Assembly (NCBI RefSeq): GCF_001648475.1
Contig: NZ_LXSQ01000003.1
Location: 1 to 64,000, forward strand
Direction of reading: 5' to 3'
Source: Eikenella halliae
GTDB lineage: Bacteria > Pseudomonadota > Gammaproteobacteria > Burkholderiales > Neisseriaceae
DNA: 64,000 bases
Below, piece after piece: positions 1 to 7,862 of this stretch; within the stretch, counting starts at the first letter, position 1, and each line of letters starts with the position of its first letter. The position numbers and the translations under genes are program-made. The notes under the pieces are model-generated. The model did no database searches, was not told the DNA's origin, and saw only the letters and a program-made list of their open reading frames with translations.

Positions 1-203
1 TTCTGGTCTGCTTCAAAGAAACCGACAGAACAATGTCAAACATCGTCTTGTCTTCTTCTCAACAGTGCAGGTGTAAAACACCCACACTTATCGGTAATCT
101 GATTGTTAAAGAGCTGCTGAACCGAACTAACACATAAACACAACCACAACTGCAAATAGCAAGCGAAAAGTAAATTGTGCTGTAAGGAACAGCGAAGATG
201 CGA
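1..203 (-). promoter_or_regulatory. Leader of an rRNA operon running out of the window to the left
   Basis: Read on the minus strand, 115-103 is AGCTCTTTAACAA, matching the boxA antitermination element of rRNA leaders. It is followed by CAGATTACCGATAAGTGTGG, which resembles the stretch after boxA in the E. coli rrn leader. A strong promoter lies just upstream (204-232). No 16S sequence is inside the window, so the gene should begin beyond position 1. No protein gene is supported here. Confidence 0.75.
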
Positions 204-232
204 ACTATACGCCTCCAAAAAAATTTTGTCAA
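204..232 (-). promoter_or_regulatory. rRNA operon promoter, minus strand
   Basis: On the minus strand a perfect -35 TTGACA (232-227) is followed after exactly 17 bases by TATAGT (209-204). A/T-rich sequence precedes the -35 and a GC-rich stretch follows the -10, as in growth-rate-controlled rRNA promoters. It drives the boxA leader at 1-203. Confidence 0.8.
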
Positions 233-298
233 ATATATTTTGACCCACTCTTTACCGACAACAACACAGTCATCAGACTACAAACGGAAAATAACCTT

Positions 299-328
299 TT
301 GACAAGATAACCACAGATGCAATAGAAT
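299..328 (+). promoter_or_regulatory. rplU-rpmA promoter
   Basis: TTGACA at 299-304 and TAGAAT at 323-328 with an 18-base spacer. Transcription would start near 335, giving a leader of about 65 bases before the rplU start codon. It is divergent from the rRNA promoter, with about 66 bp between the two -35 boxes. Confidence 0.75.
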
Positions 329-401
329 GCGCAGTTCTTGTGTTCTAGGCGTTATCGAACACCAGATAAATTAATCCTTATAACCCCACATGGAGTTGAG
401 T

Positions 402-710
402 ATGTACGCGGTCATAAAAACCGGCGGCAAACAATACAAAGTTGCTGTTGGCGAAAAATTGAAAGTAGAACAGATACCTGCCGAACTCGACAGCCAAATC
501 GAACTGACTGAAGTTTTGATGATTGCTGACGGCGAGTCTGTAAGAGTAGGCGCACCTTTTATTGAAGGCGCAAAAGTAACAGCCAAGGTAGTGGCTCATG
601 GCCGCGGCGAAAAAATCCGCATTTTTAAAATGCGCCGCCGTAAACACTATCAAAAACGCCAAGGCCACCGCCAAAATTTCACCCAAATTGAAATCGTGGC
701 CATCGCCTAA
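402..710 (+). CDS. rplU: 50S ribosomal protein L21
   Basis: Structural protein of the large ribosomal subunit that contacts 23S rRNA. The product starts MYAVIKTGGKQYKV, the conserved L21 N-terminus, and is 102 residues, the normal length. An in-frame ATG at 390 exists, but GGAG at 392-395 is a well-spaced ribosome-binding site for the ATG at 402, so I use 402. The basic stretch MRRRKHYQKRQGHRQ near residue 77 is typical of the RNA-binding C-terminal part. It forms the usual pair with rpmA 29 bases downstream and has its own promoter at 299-328. Confidence 0.97.
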   Translation: MYAVIKTGGKQYKVAVGEKLKVEQIPAELDSQIELTEVLMIADGESVRVGAPFIEGAKVTAKVVAHGRGEKIRIFKMRRRKHYQKRQGHRQNFTQIEIVAIA

Positions 711-739
711 GTTTTTAACCTAATTCAGGAGTATCAAAC

Positions 740-1012
740 ATGGCAAGTAAAAAAGCAGGCGGCAGCACCCGCAACGGCCGCGATTCAGAAGCCAAACGCC
801 TGGGCGTGAAAGCCTACGGCAACGAGCTGATTCCTGCCGGTTCCATCATCGTTCGCCAGCGCGGCACCAAGTTCCATGCAGGCAACAACGTAGGCATGGG
901 TAAAGACCATACCCTGTTTGCCAAAGTGGACGGCTACGTAGAATTTACCGTAAAAGGCATACACAACCGTAAAACCGTTAACGTACGCCCCTACACTGGC
1001 GCCGACGAATAA
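740..1012 (+). CDS. rpmA: 50S ribosomal protein L27
   Basis: Large-subunit protein whose N-terminus reaches toward the peptidyl-transferase centre. The 90-residue product begins MASKKAGGSTRNGRDSEAKR, the classical proteobacterial L27 start without the N-terminal cleavable extension of Firmicutes. It follows rplU in the same operon, with CAGGAGT upstream as ribosome-binding site. A strong intrinsic terminator at 1033-1060 closes the operon. Confidence 0.97.
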   Translation: MASKKAGGSTRNGRDSEAKRLGVKAYGNELIPAGSIIVRQRGTKFHAGNNVGMGKDHTLFAKVDGYVEFTVKGIHNRKTVNVRPYTGADE

Positions 1013-1032
1013 TTAACGGCCAGCCAAATCTC

Positions 1033-1060
1033 AGGATGCTACTTCAGGTAGCATCCTTTT
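1033..1060 (+). terminator. Intrinsic terminator of rplU-rpmA
   Basis: AGGATGCTAC (1033-1042), a 5-base loop and GTAGCATCCT (1048-1057) followed by T's. The right arm contains CAGGTAGC, a partial DUS, but the stem itself is not a DUS pair. Confidence 0.85.
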
Positions 1061-1145
1061 ATTTTGCTCAATCAAATTATCCTGGCTAACACCTCATTTA
1101 GCACACAAGCATTATCCGCCATTAAAAATCTGCTAGCCACCAACT

Positions 1146-1153
1146 GCTATAAT
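1146..1153 (+). promoter_or_regulatory. Extended -10 of pdxA
   Basis: CTATAAT preceded by TG (TGCTATAAT at 1145-1153) lies 33 bases before the pdxA start. There is no good -35, as is common for extended -10 promoters. The same TGCTATAAT occurs before cidA-like (36121) and rsuA (41748). Confidence 0.5.
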
Positions 1154-1185
1154 CCTACCATCTTTATTTTTCAGGTAGCCTCACC

Positions 1186-2184
1186 ATGCCCGCCATCCCT
1201 ATCCTAGCCATCACCTCCGGCGAACCTGCCGGCATAGGCCCCGATATCTGCCTTACTTTAGCTCAGCAGACTTTGCCCTGCCGCTGTGTTGTCTTAGCCG
1301 ACAAACAACTCCTCGCCGAACGTGCCCGGCAACTCGGCTACAACGTCCCCCTTGCCGACTACTATCCCAACCATCCGCCCACCCCTGGTACACTAGAAGT
1401 TTTACACATCCCCCTCGCCGCCCCCTGCCACCCCGGCCAACTCAACTCCGCCAATGCCCACTACGTACTCTCCCTGCTCGACCGCGCCTATAGCGGCATC
1501 TGCCAAGGCGAATTTGCCGGCATGGTGACCGCCCCGTTGCACAAAGGCATCATCAACGATGCCGGCATCCCTTTCAGCGGCCACACCGAATACCTCGCTG
1601 CCATCAGCCACACTGAACAAGTCGTCATGATGCTGGCCGGCAACGGCCTGCGCGTTGCCCTCGCCACCACCCACCTCCCCCTCAAAGACATCCCCGCCGC
1701 CATCACCCGCCCGCTGTTGCACTCCGTGTTGCACATTTTGCACACCGACCTGCAAACCAAATTCGGCATCGCCAAACCCACCATCCTCGTGGCCGGGCTC
1801 AACCCCCATGCCGGCGAACAAGGTCATCTCGGCTGGGAAGAGATTCAAATCATTGAACCCGAATTACAATCCCTGCGAGAGCAAGGCCTCGACGTACGCG
1901 GCCCCTATCCCGCCGACACCCTGTTTCAACCCTTCCTGCTCAAAGATGCCGACGCCGTGCTCGCCATGTATCACGACCAAGGCCTGCCCGTACTCAAATA
2001 CGCCTCCTTTGGCCAAGGCGTGAACATTACCCTCGGCCTGCCCTTCATCCGTACCTCAGTCGATCACGGCACCGCCCTCGACCTAGCCGGTACCGGCCGC
2101 GCCGACCACGGCAGCCTGCTCACTGCTATCCAAACCGCCCTCGATATGGCCGAACACTGGCAACACCACCGCACGCCATCATAG
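1186..2184 (+). CDS. pdxA: 4-hydroxythreonine-4-phosphate dehydrogenase
   Basis: Oxidises 4-phosphohydroxy-L-threonine in the DXP-dependent pathway to pyridoxal 5'-phosphate. The 332-residue protein opens with ITSGEPAGIGPD, has PLHKGIINDAGIPFSGHTEYLA with a metal-binding His, NPHAGE.G near residue 205, and MYHDQGLPVLKY near 263, all PdxA signatures. The length is normal. An inverted DUS (1170-1181) sits where a ribosome-binding site would be, so its AGGTAG may serve as a weak Shine-Dalgarno. The gene is transcribed alone, between an extended -10 at 1146 and a DUS-pair terminator at 2204. Confidence 0.95.
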   Translation: MPAIPILAITSGEPAGIGPDICLTLAQQTLPCRCVVLADKQLLAERARQLGYNVPLADYYPNHPPTPGTLEVLHIPLAAPCHPGQLNSANAHYVLSLLDRAYSGICQGEFAGMVTAPLHKGIINDAGIPFSGHTEYLAAISHTEQVVMMLAGNGLRVALATTHLPLKDIPAAITRPLLHSVLHILHTDLQTKFGIAKPTILVAGLNPHAGEQGHLGWEEIQIIEPELQSLREQGLDVRGPYPADTLFQPFLLKDADAVLAMYHDQGLPVLKYASFGQGVNITLGLPFIRTSVDHGTALDLAGTGRADHGSLLTAIQTALDMAEHWQHHRTPS

Positions 2185-2203
2185 CCGCACACTATCAGGC
2201 ACA

Positions 2204-2261
2204 AAGGCTACCTGAAAATCCGTCCCTTCGTGCAGCAGCCTTAAAATTTTCAGGTAGCCTT
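2204..2261 (+). terminator. DUS-pair hairpin after pdxA
   Basis: AGGCTACCTGAA at 2205-2216 and its inverse at 2249-2260, with flanking bases extending the stem to about 16 bp. The loop is long (about 30 bases), so it is weaker than the tight pairs elsewhere. Confidence 0.55.
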
Positions 2262-2370
2262 CACTCCAGTCTATCTCAATGATGCAAAATTACTTTTTGA
2301 AACATAAAGGCTACCTGAAAAAATCTACAACACTTCCAATCGGCACTCAACTACACCCCCAGCAAAATCA

Positions 2371-2399
2371 TTGAGCACAGTGTGCTTTTTCCCTATAAT
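2371..2399 (+). promoter_or_regulatory. Promoter of the mla operon
   Basis: TTGAGC (2371-2376), 17-base spacer, TATAAT (2394-2399). A start near 2406 gives a leader of about 30 bases before mlaF. Confidence 0.7.
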
Positions 2400-2435
2400 C
2401 GACAACCTTGTATGTAAACCCAACCACTGCCGCCC

Positions 2436-3242
2436 ATGGCCACACCCTTTATCGAAATGCAAAACGTCGCCTTTGCCTACGGCGAACGCCCTATCCTGAA
2501 CAACGTTAGTTTTCAGGTAGCCCAAGGCACGTTTGCCGCCGTGATGGGCGGTTCCGGCAGTGGCAAAACCACCCTGCTGCGCCTGATTACCGGCCAAATC
2601 GCGCCTACTGCCGGCCGCGTACTGATTAACGGCCGCGACCTCGCCGCATTCAACGCCAAAGAACTGCACCAACACCGGCGCAATATGGGCGTACTGTTCC
2701 AATTCGGCGCACTGTTTACCGATTTATCCGTATACGAGAACGTGGCTTTCCCGCTGCGCGAGCAAACCGATCTACCCGAAGAAATCATCCGCGATTTGGT
2801 GCGCCTGAAGCTCAATGCCGTCGGCCTGCACGGCACGGAAAACCTGATGCCGGACGAGTTATCCGGCGGCATGTCCCGCCGCGTTGCCTTGGCGCGTACC
2901 ATCGCCCTCGACCCCGCGCTGATGCTGTATGACGAGCCATTCACCGGCCTCGACCCGATTTCGCTGGGCGTGATTGCCGACTTGATCAGCAAAATCAACC
3001 GCGCCCTGCGCTCCACCAGCATGATGGTTACACACGACGTGCCGCACTCGCTGCAGATTGCCGACCAAGTGATTTTCCTTGCCCACGGCGAAATCCTGTT
3101 TTCAGGTAGCCCGGAAGAAATGCGCAGCCTCGATTCGCCGTGGATTACCCAATTCATCAACGGCCTGCCCAACGGCCCGGTCGCCTTCCGCTATCCAGCC
3201 GAACGCGATATACGGCAAACCCTACTGCAACACAATCATTAA
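2436..3242 (+). CDS. mlaF: Phospholipid ABC transporter ATP-binding protein MlaF
   Basis: Cytoplasmic ATPase of the MlaFEDB complex, which moves phospholipids between the inner membrane and periplasmic carrier MlaC to keep the outer membrane asymmetric. The 268-residue product shows Walker A GGSGSGKTT (about residue 38), signature LSGGMSRRVALAR, Walker B LMLYDEPFTGLD and the switch His in MVTHD. Two DUS copies are inside the gene (2515, 3102), encoding FQVA and SGS. It heads the operon; the next gene is not mlaE, as expected, but a DUF4303-type gene. Confidence 0.95.
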   Translation: MATPFIEMQNVAFAYGERPILNNVSFQVAQGTFAAVMGGSGSGKTTLLRLITGQIAPTAGRVLINGRDLAAFNAKELHQHRRNMGVLFQFGALFTDLSVYENVAFPLREQTDLPEEIIRDLVRLKLNAVGLHGTENLMPDELSGGMSRRVALARTIALDPALMLYDEPFTGLDPISLGVIADLISKINRALRSTSMMVTHDVPHSLQIADQVIFLAHGEILFSGSPEEMRSLDSPWITQFINGLPNGPVAFRYPAERDIRQTLLQHNH

Positions 3243-3251
3243 GGAGCGAAC

Positions 3252-3788
3252 ATGATCTGGAATAAATGGAATGCGGAAGAAAAAACCAAAATCCAACGGC
3301 AGCTACTGCAATTTACCTGCGAAAAAACTGCCGCCTTCCTAGCCGAACACCCCAGCGAAACTTTTTATGCTTTCACCTACGACTGCAATACCGAATACGG
3401 ACAAGTCAGTCTGTGCCTGAACAGCGAAGAATTCTTCCAAGAAGGCCTAAGCCGCAGCCGGGCCGAATTTCCCGAATACTACAGTTCGGAAGAAGACATC
3501 CGAGAATACCGCTACAATACCGGCAACTGGCAGTATCAATGTTTCGACACCTTTACCTTTATAGAAGAAGACGAAATCGATCATATCCACGGACAAATAG
3601 ACGGCGGCAACATTGACGAATGGTTTGCCCTGATTGGTGAATTCCGCACCATGTGCCGCGAAACGGTACGCGAATTTGCTGGCAGCGACGTATTTGCGCA
3701 AATTCCGAAAACTGCCGGTTTCCTGGCTTATGCCGTTGATCACGAAGAAAGCATAGAAGAAGCCTTGCAACACGCCGTTTCCGTATAA
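3252..3788 (+). CDS. DUF4303-type protein inserted in the mla operon
   Basis: 178-residue soluble, acidic protein with no signal peptide or membrane segment. The layout (HPSETFYAFTYDCNTEYGQVSLCLNSEE near residues 36-63, then many aromatic and acidic residues) matches my memory of DUF4303, a family without known biochemical function. It has a good ribosome-binding site (AAGGAG at 3241-3246) and lies between mlaF and mlaE, where other bacteria have none. Its codons are more A/T-ending than those of its neighbours, and a single DUS follows its stop (3791-3802), which would fit acquisition by transformation. Family assignment is tentative and no role in lipid transport is shown. Confidence 0.75.
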   Translation: MIWNKWNAEEKTKIQRQLLQFTCEKTAAFLAEHPSETFYAFTYDCNTEYGQVSLCLNSEEFFQEGLSRSRAEFPEYYSSEEDIREYRYNTGNWQYQCFDTFTFIEEDEIDHIHGQIDGGNIDEWFALIGEFRTMCRETVREFAGSDVFAQIPKTAGFLAYAVDHEESIEEALQHAVSV

Positions 3789-3824
3789 TCAGGCTACCTG
3801 AAACCGCACCACGGCAAAACCAAT

Positions 3825-4601
3825 ATGAATTTTTTCCGAACCCTAGGCGCGAAAACGCTGGATTTCCTGCAGGAACTGGGCAAAACCACCCTATTCCTGT
3901 TTGCCGTGCTGGCGCGCTCCGGCACACTGCTGCCGCGCCTGCGGCTGGGCATCCGCCAAATGTATTTCACCGGTGTGCTCTCCATCATCATCATTGCCGT
4001 ATCCGGGCTGTTTGTGGGCATGGTATTGGGTTTGCAGGGCTACACGCAGCTGGCCAAATTCAAATCGGCCGATATTTTGGGCTATATGGTGGCCGCATCG
4101 CTGTTGCGCGAACTGGGGCCGGTGCTGGCCGGCATTCTGTTTGCCAGCAGCGCCGGCGGTGCGATGACCAGCGAAATCGGCCTAATGAAAACCACCGAGC
4201 AGCTGGAGGCGATGAAGGTGATGGCGGTCGATCCCGTTGCCCGCGTGGTGGTGCCGCGCTTTTGGGCAGGCGTGATTTCCATGCCGCTGCTGGCTTCCAT
4301 CTGCAATGTAGCCGGCATTTACGGCGCCTATCTTATCGGCGTGCGCTATCTGGGCTTGGATGGCGGCATTTTCTGGTCGCAGATGCAGGCGAATATCGAT
4401 GTGGGCTACGATGTGGTGAACGGGCTGATTAAATCGGTGGTGTTCGGCGTGGCCATTTCGCTGATTGCCGTGTATCAGGGCTTCCACTGCCGCAGCACGC
4501 CGGAAGGCATCCTGCGGGCCAGCACCCGCACCGTGGTGAGCAGCGCGCTCACCGTTTTGGCCTTGGATTTTGTTTTAACCGCCATCATGTTTATCGGATA
4601 A
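3825..4601 (+). CDS. mlaE: Phospholipid ABC transporter permease MlaE
   Basis: Inner-membrane permease of the Mla complex. 258 residues with several hydrophobic segments (for example LSIIIIAVSGLFVGMVLGL near residue 52) and the family motif around LRELGPVLAGILFASSAGGAMTSEIG. The start MNFFRTLGAKTLDFLQELG is typical. No clear Shine-Dalgarno precedes the ATG; a DUS ends 22 bases upstream. mlaD follows after 7 bases. Confidence 0.95.
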   Translation: MNFFRTLGAKTLDFLQELGKTTLFLFAVLARSGTLLPRLRLGIRQMYFTGVLSIIIIAVSGLFVGMVLGLQGYTQLAKFKSADILGYMVAASLLRELGPVLAGILFASSAGGAMTSEIGLMKTTEQLEAMKVMAVDPVARVVVPRFWAGVISMPLLASICNVAGIYGAYLIGVRYLGLDGGIFWSQMQANIDVGYDVVNGLIKSVVFGVAISLIAVYQGFHCRSTPEGILRASTRTVVSSALTVLALDFVLTAIMFIG

Positions 4602-4608
4602 CCGGATT

Positions 4609-5079
4609 ATGAAAAGAAGCACTTTAGAACTTTGGGTCGGCGTTTTTGTGGCCTTGGGCATTGCCGCTGTGGTATTTTTATCGCTGCGCGTGGCTGGCGG
4701 GCAAACGGTTTCCCGCCATTCGTCCTACACCGTTTCCGCCAGCTTTACCGACATCGGCGGCTTGAAGGTAAAAGCCCCGGTGAAGGCTTCCGGCGTGGTG
4801 GTGGGCAGGGTATCCTCCATCCAGCTCGACCCGAAAACCTACCGTGCCAAAGTCAGCCTGGATATCGACAGCCAATACCGCTTCAGCACCGACGTTTCCG
4901 CCGAAATCCTCACTTCCGGCCTGTTGGGCGAACAATACATCGGCCTGCAGCAGGGCGCGGAGGAAACCGAACTGAAAAACGGTGATACCATCGAAATCAC
5001 CAGCTCCGCCCTCGTGCTGGAGCAGTTGATTGGCAAATTCATGACCAACACCGTAGAAAAAAACGGCACAACGCAATAA
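4609..5079 (+). CDS. mlaD: Outer membrane lipid asymmetry protein MlaD (MCE domain)
   Basis: Substrate-binding MCE subunit of the Mla transporter; hexamers sit in the inner membrane and pass lipids to MlaC. 156 residues: one N-terminal transmembrane helix (about residues 8-27), then the MCE domain with F.DIGGLKVKAPVKASGVVVGRV and ILTSGLLGEQYIGL. It ends shortly after the domain, as in E. coli MlaD. Third structural gene of the operon. Confidence 0.95.
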   Translation: MKRSTLELWVGVFVALGIAAVVFLSLRVAGGQTVSRHSSYTVSASFTDIGGLKVKAPVKASGVVVGRVSSIQLDPKTYRAKVSLDIDSQYRFSTDVSAEILTSGLLGEQYIGLQQGAEETELKNGDTIEITSSALVLEQLIGKFMTNTVEKNGTTQ

Positions 5080-5123
5080 ACACACCGCAACATTTTCATT
5101 TTTCAACCGGAAAGGAAACACCA

Positions 5124-5714
5124 ATGAAAAAATCCGCATTCACCGCCGCCCTGAGCATCGGCATCATGAGCATCGGCCTGGCCTTCGCCACGCCGCAGCA
5201 GGCCGTGGCACAGCTCAAGCAGAACAGCACCCAAGTGCTGAACATCTTGAAAAACGCCAAAAACAACAACGATGTGCAAGTTCGCCGTCAGGCCGAAAAC
5301 TACGCCATCCCCTATTTCGACTTCACCCGCATGACCGAACTGGCCGTAGGCGCCAACTGGCGCAACGCCACCCCGGCGCAGAAAGCCGCGCTCACCGAGC
5401 AGTTTAAAACCCTGCTCATCCGCACCTATGCCGGCACCATGCTGCAATACCGCAACGCCAACGTGGTTATCCGCGAAAATGCCGTTCAGCGCGGCAACAG
5501 CGTTATCGTCACCGCCGACATCACTCCCGCCGGCGGCAAACCGGTAACCATGGATTACACCATGTACCAAAGCGGCGGCAAATACCGCGTGTATAACGTG
5601 GCCGTAGAAGGTGCCAGCTTGGTAACCGTATACCGCAGCCAATTCAACAACACCATCGCGCAAAAAGGCATCGACGGCCTGATTCAAGAGCTGCGCAGCA
5701 AAAACGGCAGCTGA
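5124..5714 (+). CDS. mlaC: Periplasmic phospholipid-binding protein MlaC
   Basis: Soluble shuttle that carries phospholipid between MlaA at the outer membrane and MlaFEDB at the inner membrane. 196 residues with a signal peptide (cleavage probably after AVA near residue 29) followed by a helical domain, the FDFTRMTELAVGANWR motif and a C-terminal YRSQFNN...GIDGLIQELR region, all typical of MlaC/Ttg2D. AAAGGA lies upstream of the ATG. mlaB starts 4 bases after its stop. Confidence 0.93.
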   Translation: MKKSAFTAALSIGIMSIGLAFATPQQAVAQLKQNSTQVLNILKNAKNNNDVQVRRQAENYAIPYFDFTRMTELAVGANWRNATPAQKAALTEQFKTLLIRTYAGTMLQYRNANVVIRENAVQRGNSVIVTADITPAGGKPVTMDYTMYQSGGKYRVYNVAVEGASLVTVYRSQFNNTIAQKGIDGLIQELRSKNGS

Positions 5715-5718
5715 ACCC

Positions 5719-6009
5719 ATGCACAGCGAATGCCGCGATGAAACCGTGTACCTCAGTGGGGAAGTAACCGTTTCCACGGTAACCGCCCCGCTGTTTCGCG
5801 CCTATTGCCAACAATTGGGCTACCTGAAAAACAGCCCTGCCCCCGCAATCGATTTCTCCGGCGTAAGCCAAGCCGATTCCGTCTGCATTTCCCTCATGGC
5901 CGCCGCCAAACGCAGCCGCCCCGAAGCCGCCTGGGTGTTCCGCGGCCTGCCCGCCGGCGTGGCTGCCTTGGCCGAATTGTATGAAGTAGGCGGCTGGATA
6001 ACATCATGA
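5719..6009 (+). CDS. mlaB: STAS-domain protein MlaB
   Basis: Small cytoplasmic STAS protein that binds MlaF and is needed for stability and activity of the transporter. 96 residues; AIDFSGVSQADSVCISLMAAAKR carries the STAS core with the conserved D-S pair. A DUS near 5818 encodes GYLK. The stop overlaps the mlaA start by 4 bases (ATGA), suggesting translational coupling. Identification rests on STAS features and position. Confidence 0.88.
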   Translation: MHSECRDETVYLSGEVTVSTVTAPLFRAYCQQLGYLKNSPAPAIDFSGVSQADSVCISLMAAAKRSRPEAAWVFRGLPAGVAALAELYEVGGWITS

Positions 6010-6941
6010 AAAAACTGCTCACCCTCACCCTGCTCACCATCGGCCTCTCCGGCAATGCCCTGGCCGAAAGCGTCGCCTACGACCCCTATGAAGGCTACAA
6101 CCGCTTCATGTTCGGCGTAAACGACCGCATCGACCGCTATTTCCTCGCCCCCGCCGCACGCGGCTACCGCACCGTTACCCCCAAACCCGTGCGCAGCGGC
6201 ATCGGCAACTTTTTCAACAACCTGCGCGACATCGTGAGCGTGGGCAGCAACCTGTTGCGGCTCAACATTTCCAAAGCCAGCACCGACCTTGTGCGCGTGG
6301 GCATCAACACCACCTTCGGCTTCGGCGGCCTTATCGACATCGCCGGAGCCGCCCAAATGCCCAACAACAAAAACACCCTCGGCGACACCTTCGCCAGCTG
6401 GGGCTGGAAAAACAGCAACTACTTCGTCTACCCCCTGCTCGGCCCCAGCACCGTGCGCGATGCCTTGGGCAACACCATCGTCAGCGTTTACTCCCCCGAA
6501 AAATTCGCCCTCGGTAACGGCGCCGGTTACTGGGCCGCCACCGGCGTGAAAGCCCTCGACACCCGCGCCAACCTGCTCGAACTCACCGACGGCGTCAACC
6601 AAGTCGCACTCGACCGCTACGCCTTCATCCGCGATGCCTACATGTCCGCCCGCGCCAAACAAACCGGCACCACCCTGCCCGGCAGCGAAGACGACTACGT
6701 GCCCAGCTTTGAAGAAGGCGGCGGCAACACCGGCAGCGAATCCGCAACCTCAGCCGCCACCGGGCAACCTGCCGCCGAACCGGCCACCGCCGCCCCGCCG
6801 CCTGCCGAACCTGAGGCAAACAGCACCGCCCCCGCTGAAGCTCCTGCTCCGGCCAATACCGAACCAGCCGCCCCGGCAGACCAAGAAAACAACAGCCGCC
6901 CCGCCCCCAATACCATCCACGAAGAAATCCTCAGCCGCTAA
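6006..6941 (+). CDS. mlaA: Outer membrane lipid-asymmetry protein MlaA (VacJ)
   Basis: Removes phospholipid from the outer leaflet of the outer membrane and hands it to MlaC. 311 residues with the VacJ signature DPYEGYNRFMFGVNDRIDRYFLAPAARGYR near residue 24, then NNLRDIVSVGSNLLRL and the GGLIDIA and FVYPLLGPSTVRDA blocks. The leader MKKLLTLTLLTIGLSGNALA ends in ALA and has no lipobox cysteine, although E. coli MlaA is a lipoprotein. About 80 C-terminal residues form a Pro/Ala-rich tail not needed by the family. Last gene of the operon. Confidence 0.93.
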   Translation: MKKLLTLTLLTIGLSGNALAESVAYDPYEGYNRFMFGVNDRIDRYFLAPAARGYRTVTPKPVRSGIGNFFNNLRDIVSVGSNLLRLNISKASTDLVRVGINTTFGFGGLIDIAGAAQMPNNKNTLGDTFASWGWKNSNYFVYPLLGPSTVRDALGNTIVSVYSPEKFALGNGAGYWAATGVKALDTRANLLELTDGVNQVALDRYAFIRDAYMSARAKQTGTTLPGSEDDYVPSFEEGGGNTGSESATSAATGQPAAEPATAAPPPAEPEANSTAPAEAPAPANTEPAAPADQENNSRPAPNTIHEEILSR

Positions 6942-6958
6942 AATTGCCGCCCTTCCGA

Positions 6959-7001
6959 TTTTCAGGTAGCCTTTCCGCAAGCAGCAAAGGCTACCTGAAA
7001 C
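6959..7001 (+). terminator. Inverted DUS pair after mlaA
   Basis: TTCAGGTAGCCT (6961-6972) and AGGCTACCTGAA (6988-6999) form a 12-13 bp stem with a 15-base loop. Weak T-tract; probable attenuator or terminator. Confidence 0.5.
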
Positions 7002-7034
7002 CCTTCCCCCACCGCCTCATCAAAGGAGCGCATC

Positions 7035-7388
7035 ATGTACGAAATCAACCGCAGCGTATTCCGGCTGGTGCCGCTACAGCCGTTTTGGAACTGGCTCACC
7101 GCCCTGCCCGGCGCCGAACTCGGCGACCTCGCCCTCGAAGACCTGCAAAACAACGCCAACGCCTACCTCACCAACCCCTGCGATGACGGCGAAGAAGTGT
7201 GGGCGGAAATCAAACCCCAAATCGACACCATTTTCGCCGCCGAGCTGGCCGACTGGTGCGAAGACGAAAGCCAATGGCCCGATTTGCACCCCGACATCTT
7301 CGCCGAATGGTTCGACATCCAGCTCTCCCCCATCGTCTGCGATTTGTCCGCCCGCGAAGTAGAGCGCGAACCCTTCCAACCCCTGTAA
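7035..7388 (+). CDS. Conserved hypothetical acidic protein
   Basis: 117-residue cytoplasmic protein without recognisable domain. It is acidic and rich in aromatic residues (FWNWL near residue 16, WCEDESQWPDLHPDIFAEWFDIQL near 75). AAAGGAG precedes the ATG at good distance. It lies between mlaA and a thioesterase gene, same strand. I recognise the type from Neisseria-like genomes as an uncharacterised gene but cannot assign a function. Confidence 0.7.
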   Translation: MYEINRSVFRLVPLQPFWNWLTALPGAELGDLALEDLQNNANAYLTNPCDDGEEVWAEIKPQIDTIFAAELADWCEDESQWPDLHPDIFAEWFDIQLSPIVCDLSAREVEREPFQPL

Positions 7389-7433
7389 AACCAACGGCCG
7401 GCAGCCCGCACGCCGGCCATTTCCATCCCCGCC

Positions 7434-7862
7434 ATGCCACACCACACCTACCTCACCGTACGCGGCTACCACCTCGACGTATACCGCCACGTCAACAACG
7501 CCCGCTATCTCGAATTCCTCGAAGAAGCCCGCTGGGACTATTTCGACCACAACGGGCTGGCCGAATTCTTCCGCAACAGCCGCTACGGCATGGCCATCGT
7601 CCACATCGACATCCACTACCGCCGCGCCGCCCTCCTCGGCGATCGGCTCGATATCGAAACCGCCTTTGCCCAAACCGGTGCACGCCAAGCCGTGATCAGC
7701 CAAACCATCCGCAAAACCGGCAGCCCGCGCATCCTCGCCGAAGCCCGCGTCAGCTTCATGCTCATCGACCAAACCACCGGCCGCGCCATCCGCTTCCCCA
7801 CAGAACTGCAGCAAGCCATTGCCGCCCATATCCCATCCAACCCCGCAGAACCCGCCCCATGA
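7434..7862 (+). CDS. Acyl-CoA thioesterase, hotdog (4HBT/YbgC-like) family
   Basis: Predicted to hydrolyse acyl-CoA or related thioesters. 142 residues with the family motif GYHLDVYRHVNNARYLEFLEEARW (about residues 11-34), including the Asp-x-x-x-HVNN active-site loop and a following helix, and HIDIHYRRAALLGDRL for the beta-sheet core. The substrate cannot be read from sequence. Its stop overlaps the start of the TlpA-like gene (ATGA), so the two are probably translated together. Confidence 0.8.
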   Translation: MPHHTYLTVRGYHLDVYRHVNNARYLEFLEEARWDYFDHNGLAEFFRNSRYGMAIVHIDIHYRRAALLGDRLDIETAFAQTGARQAVISQTIRKTGSPRILAEARVSFMLIDQTTGRAIRFPTELQQAIAAHIPSNPAEPAP

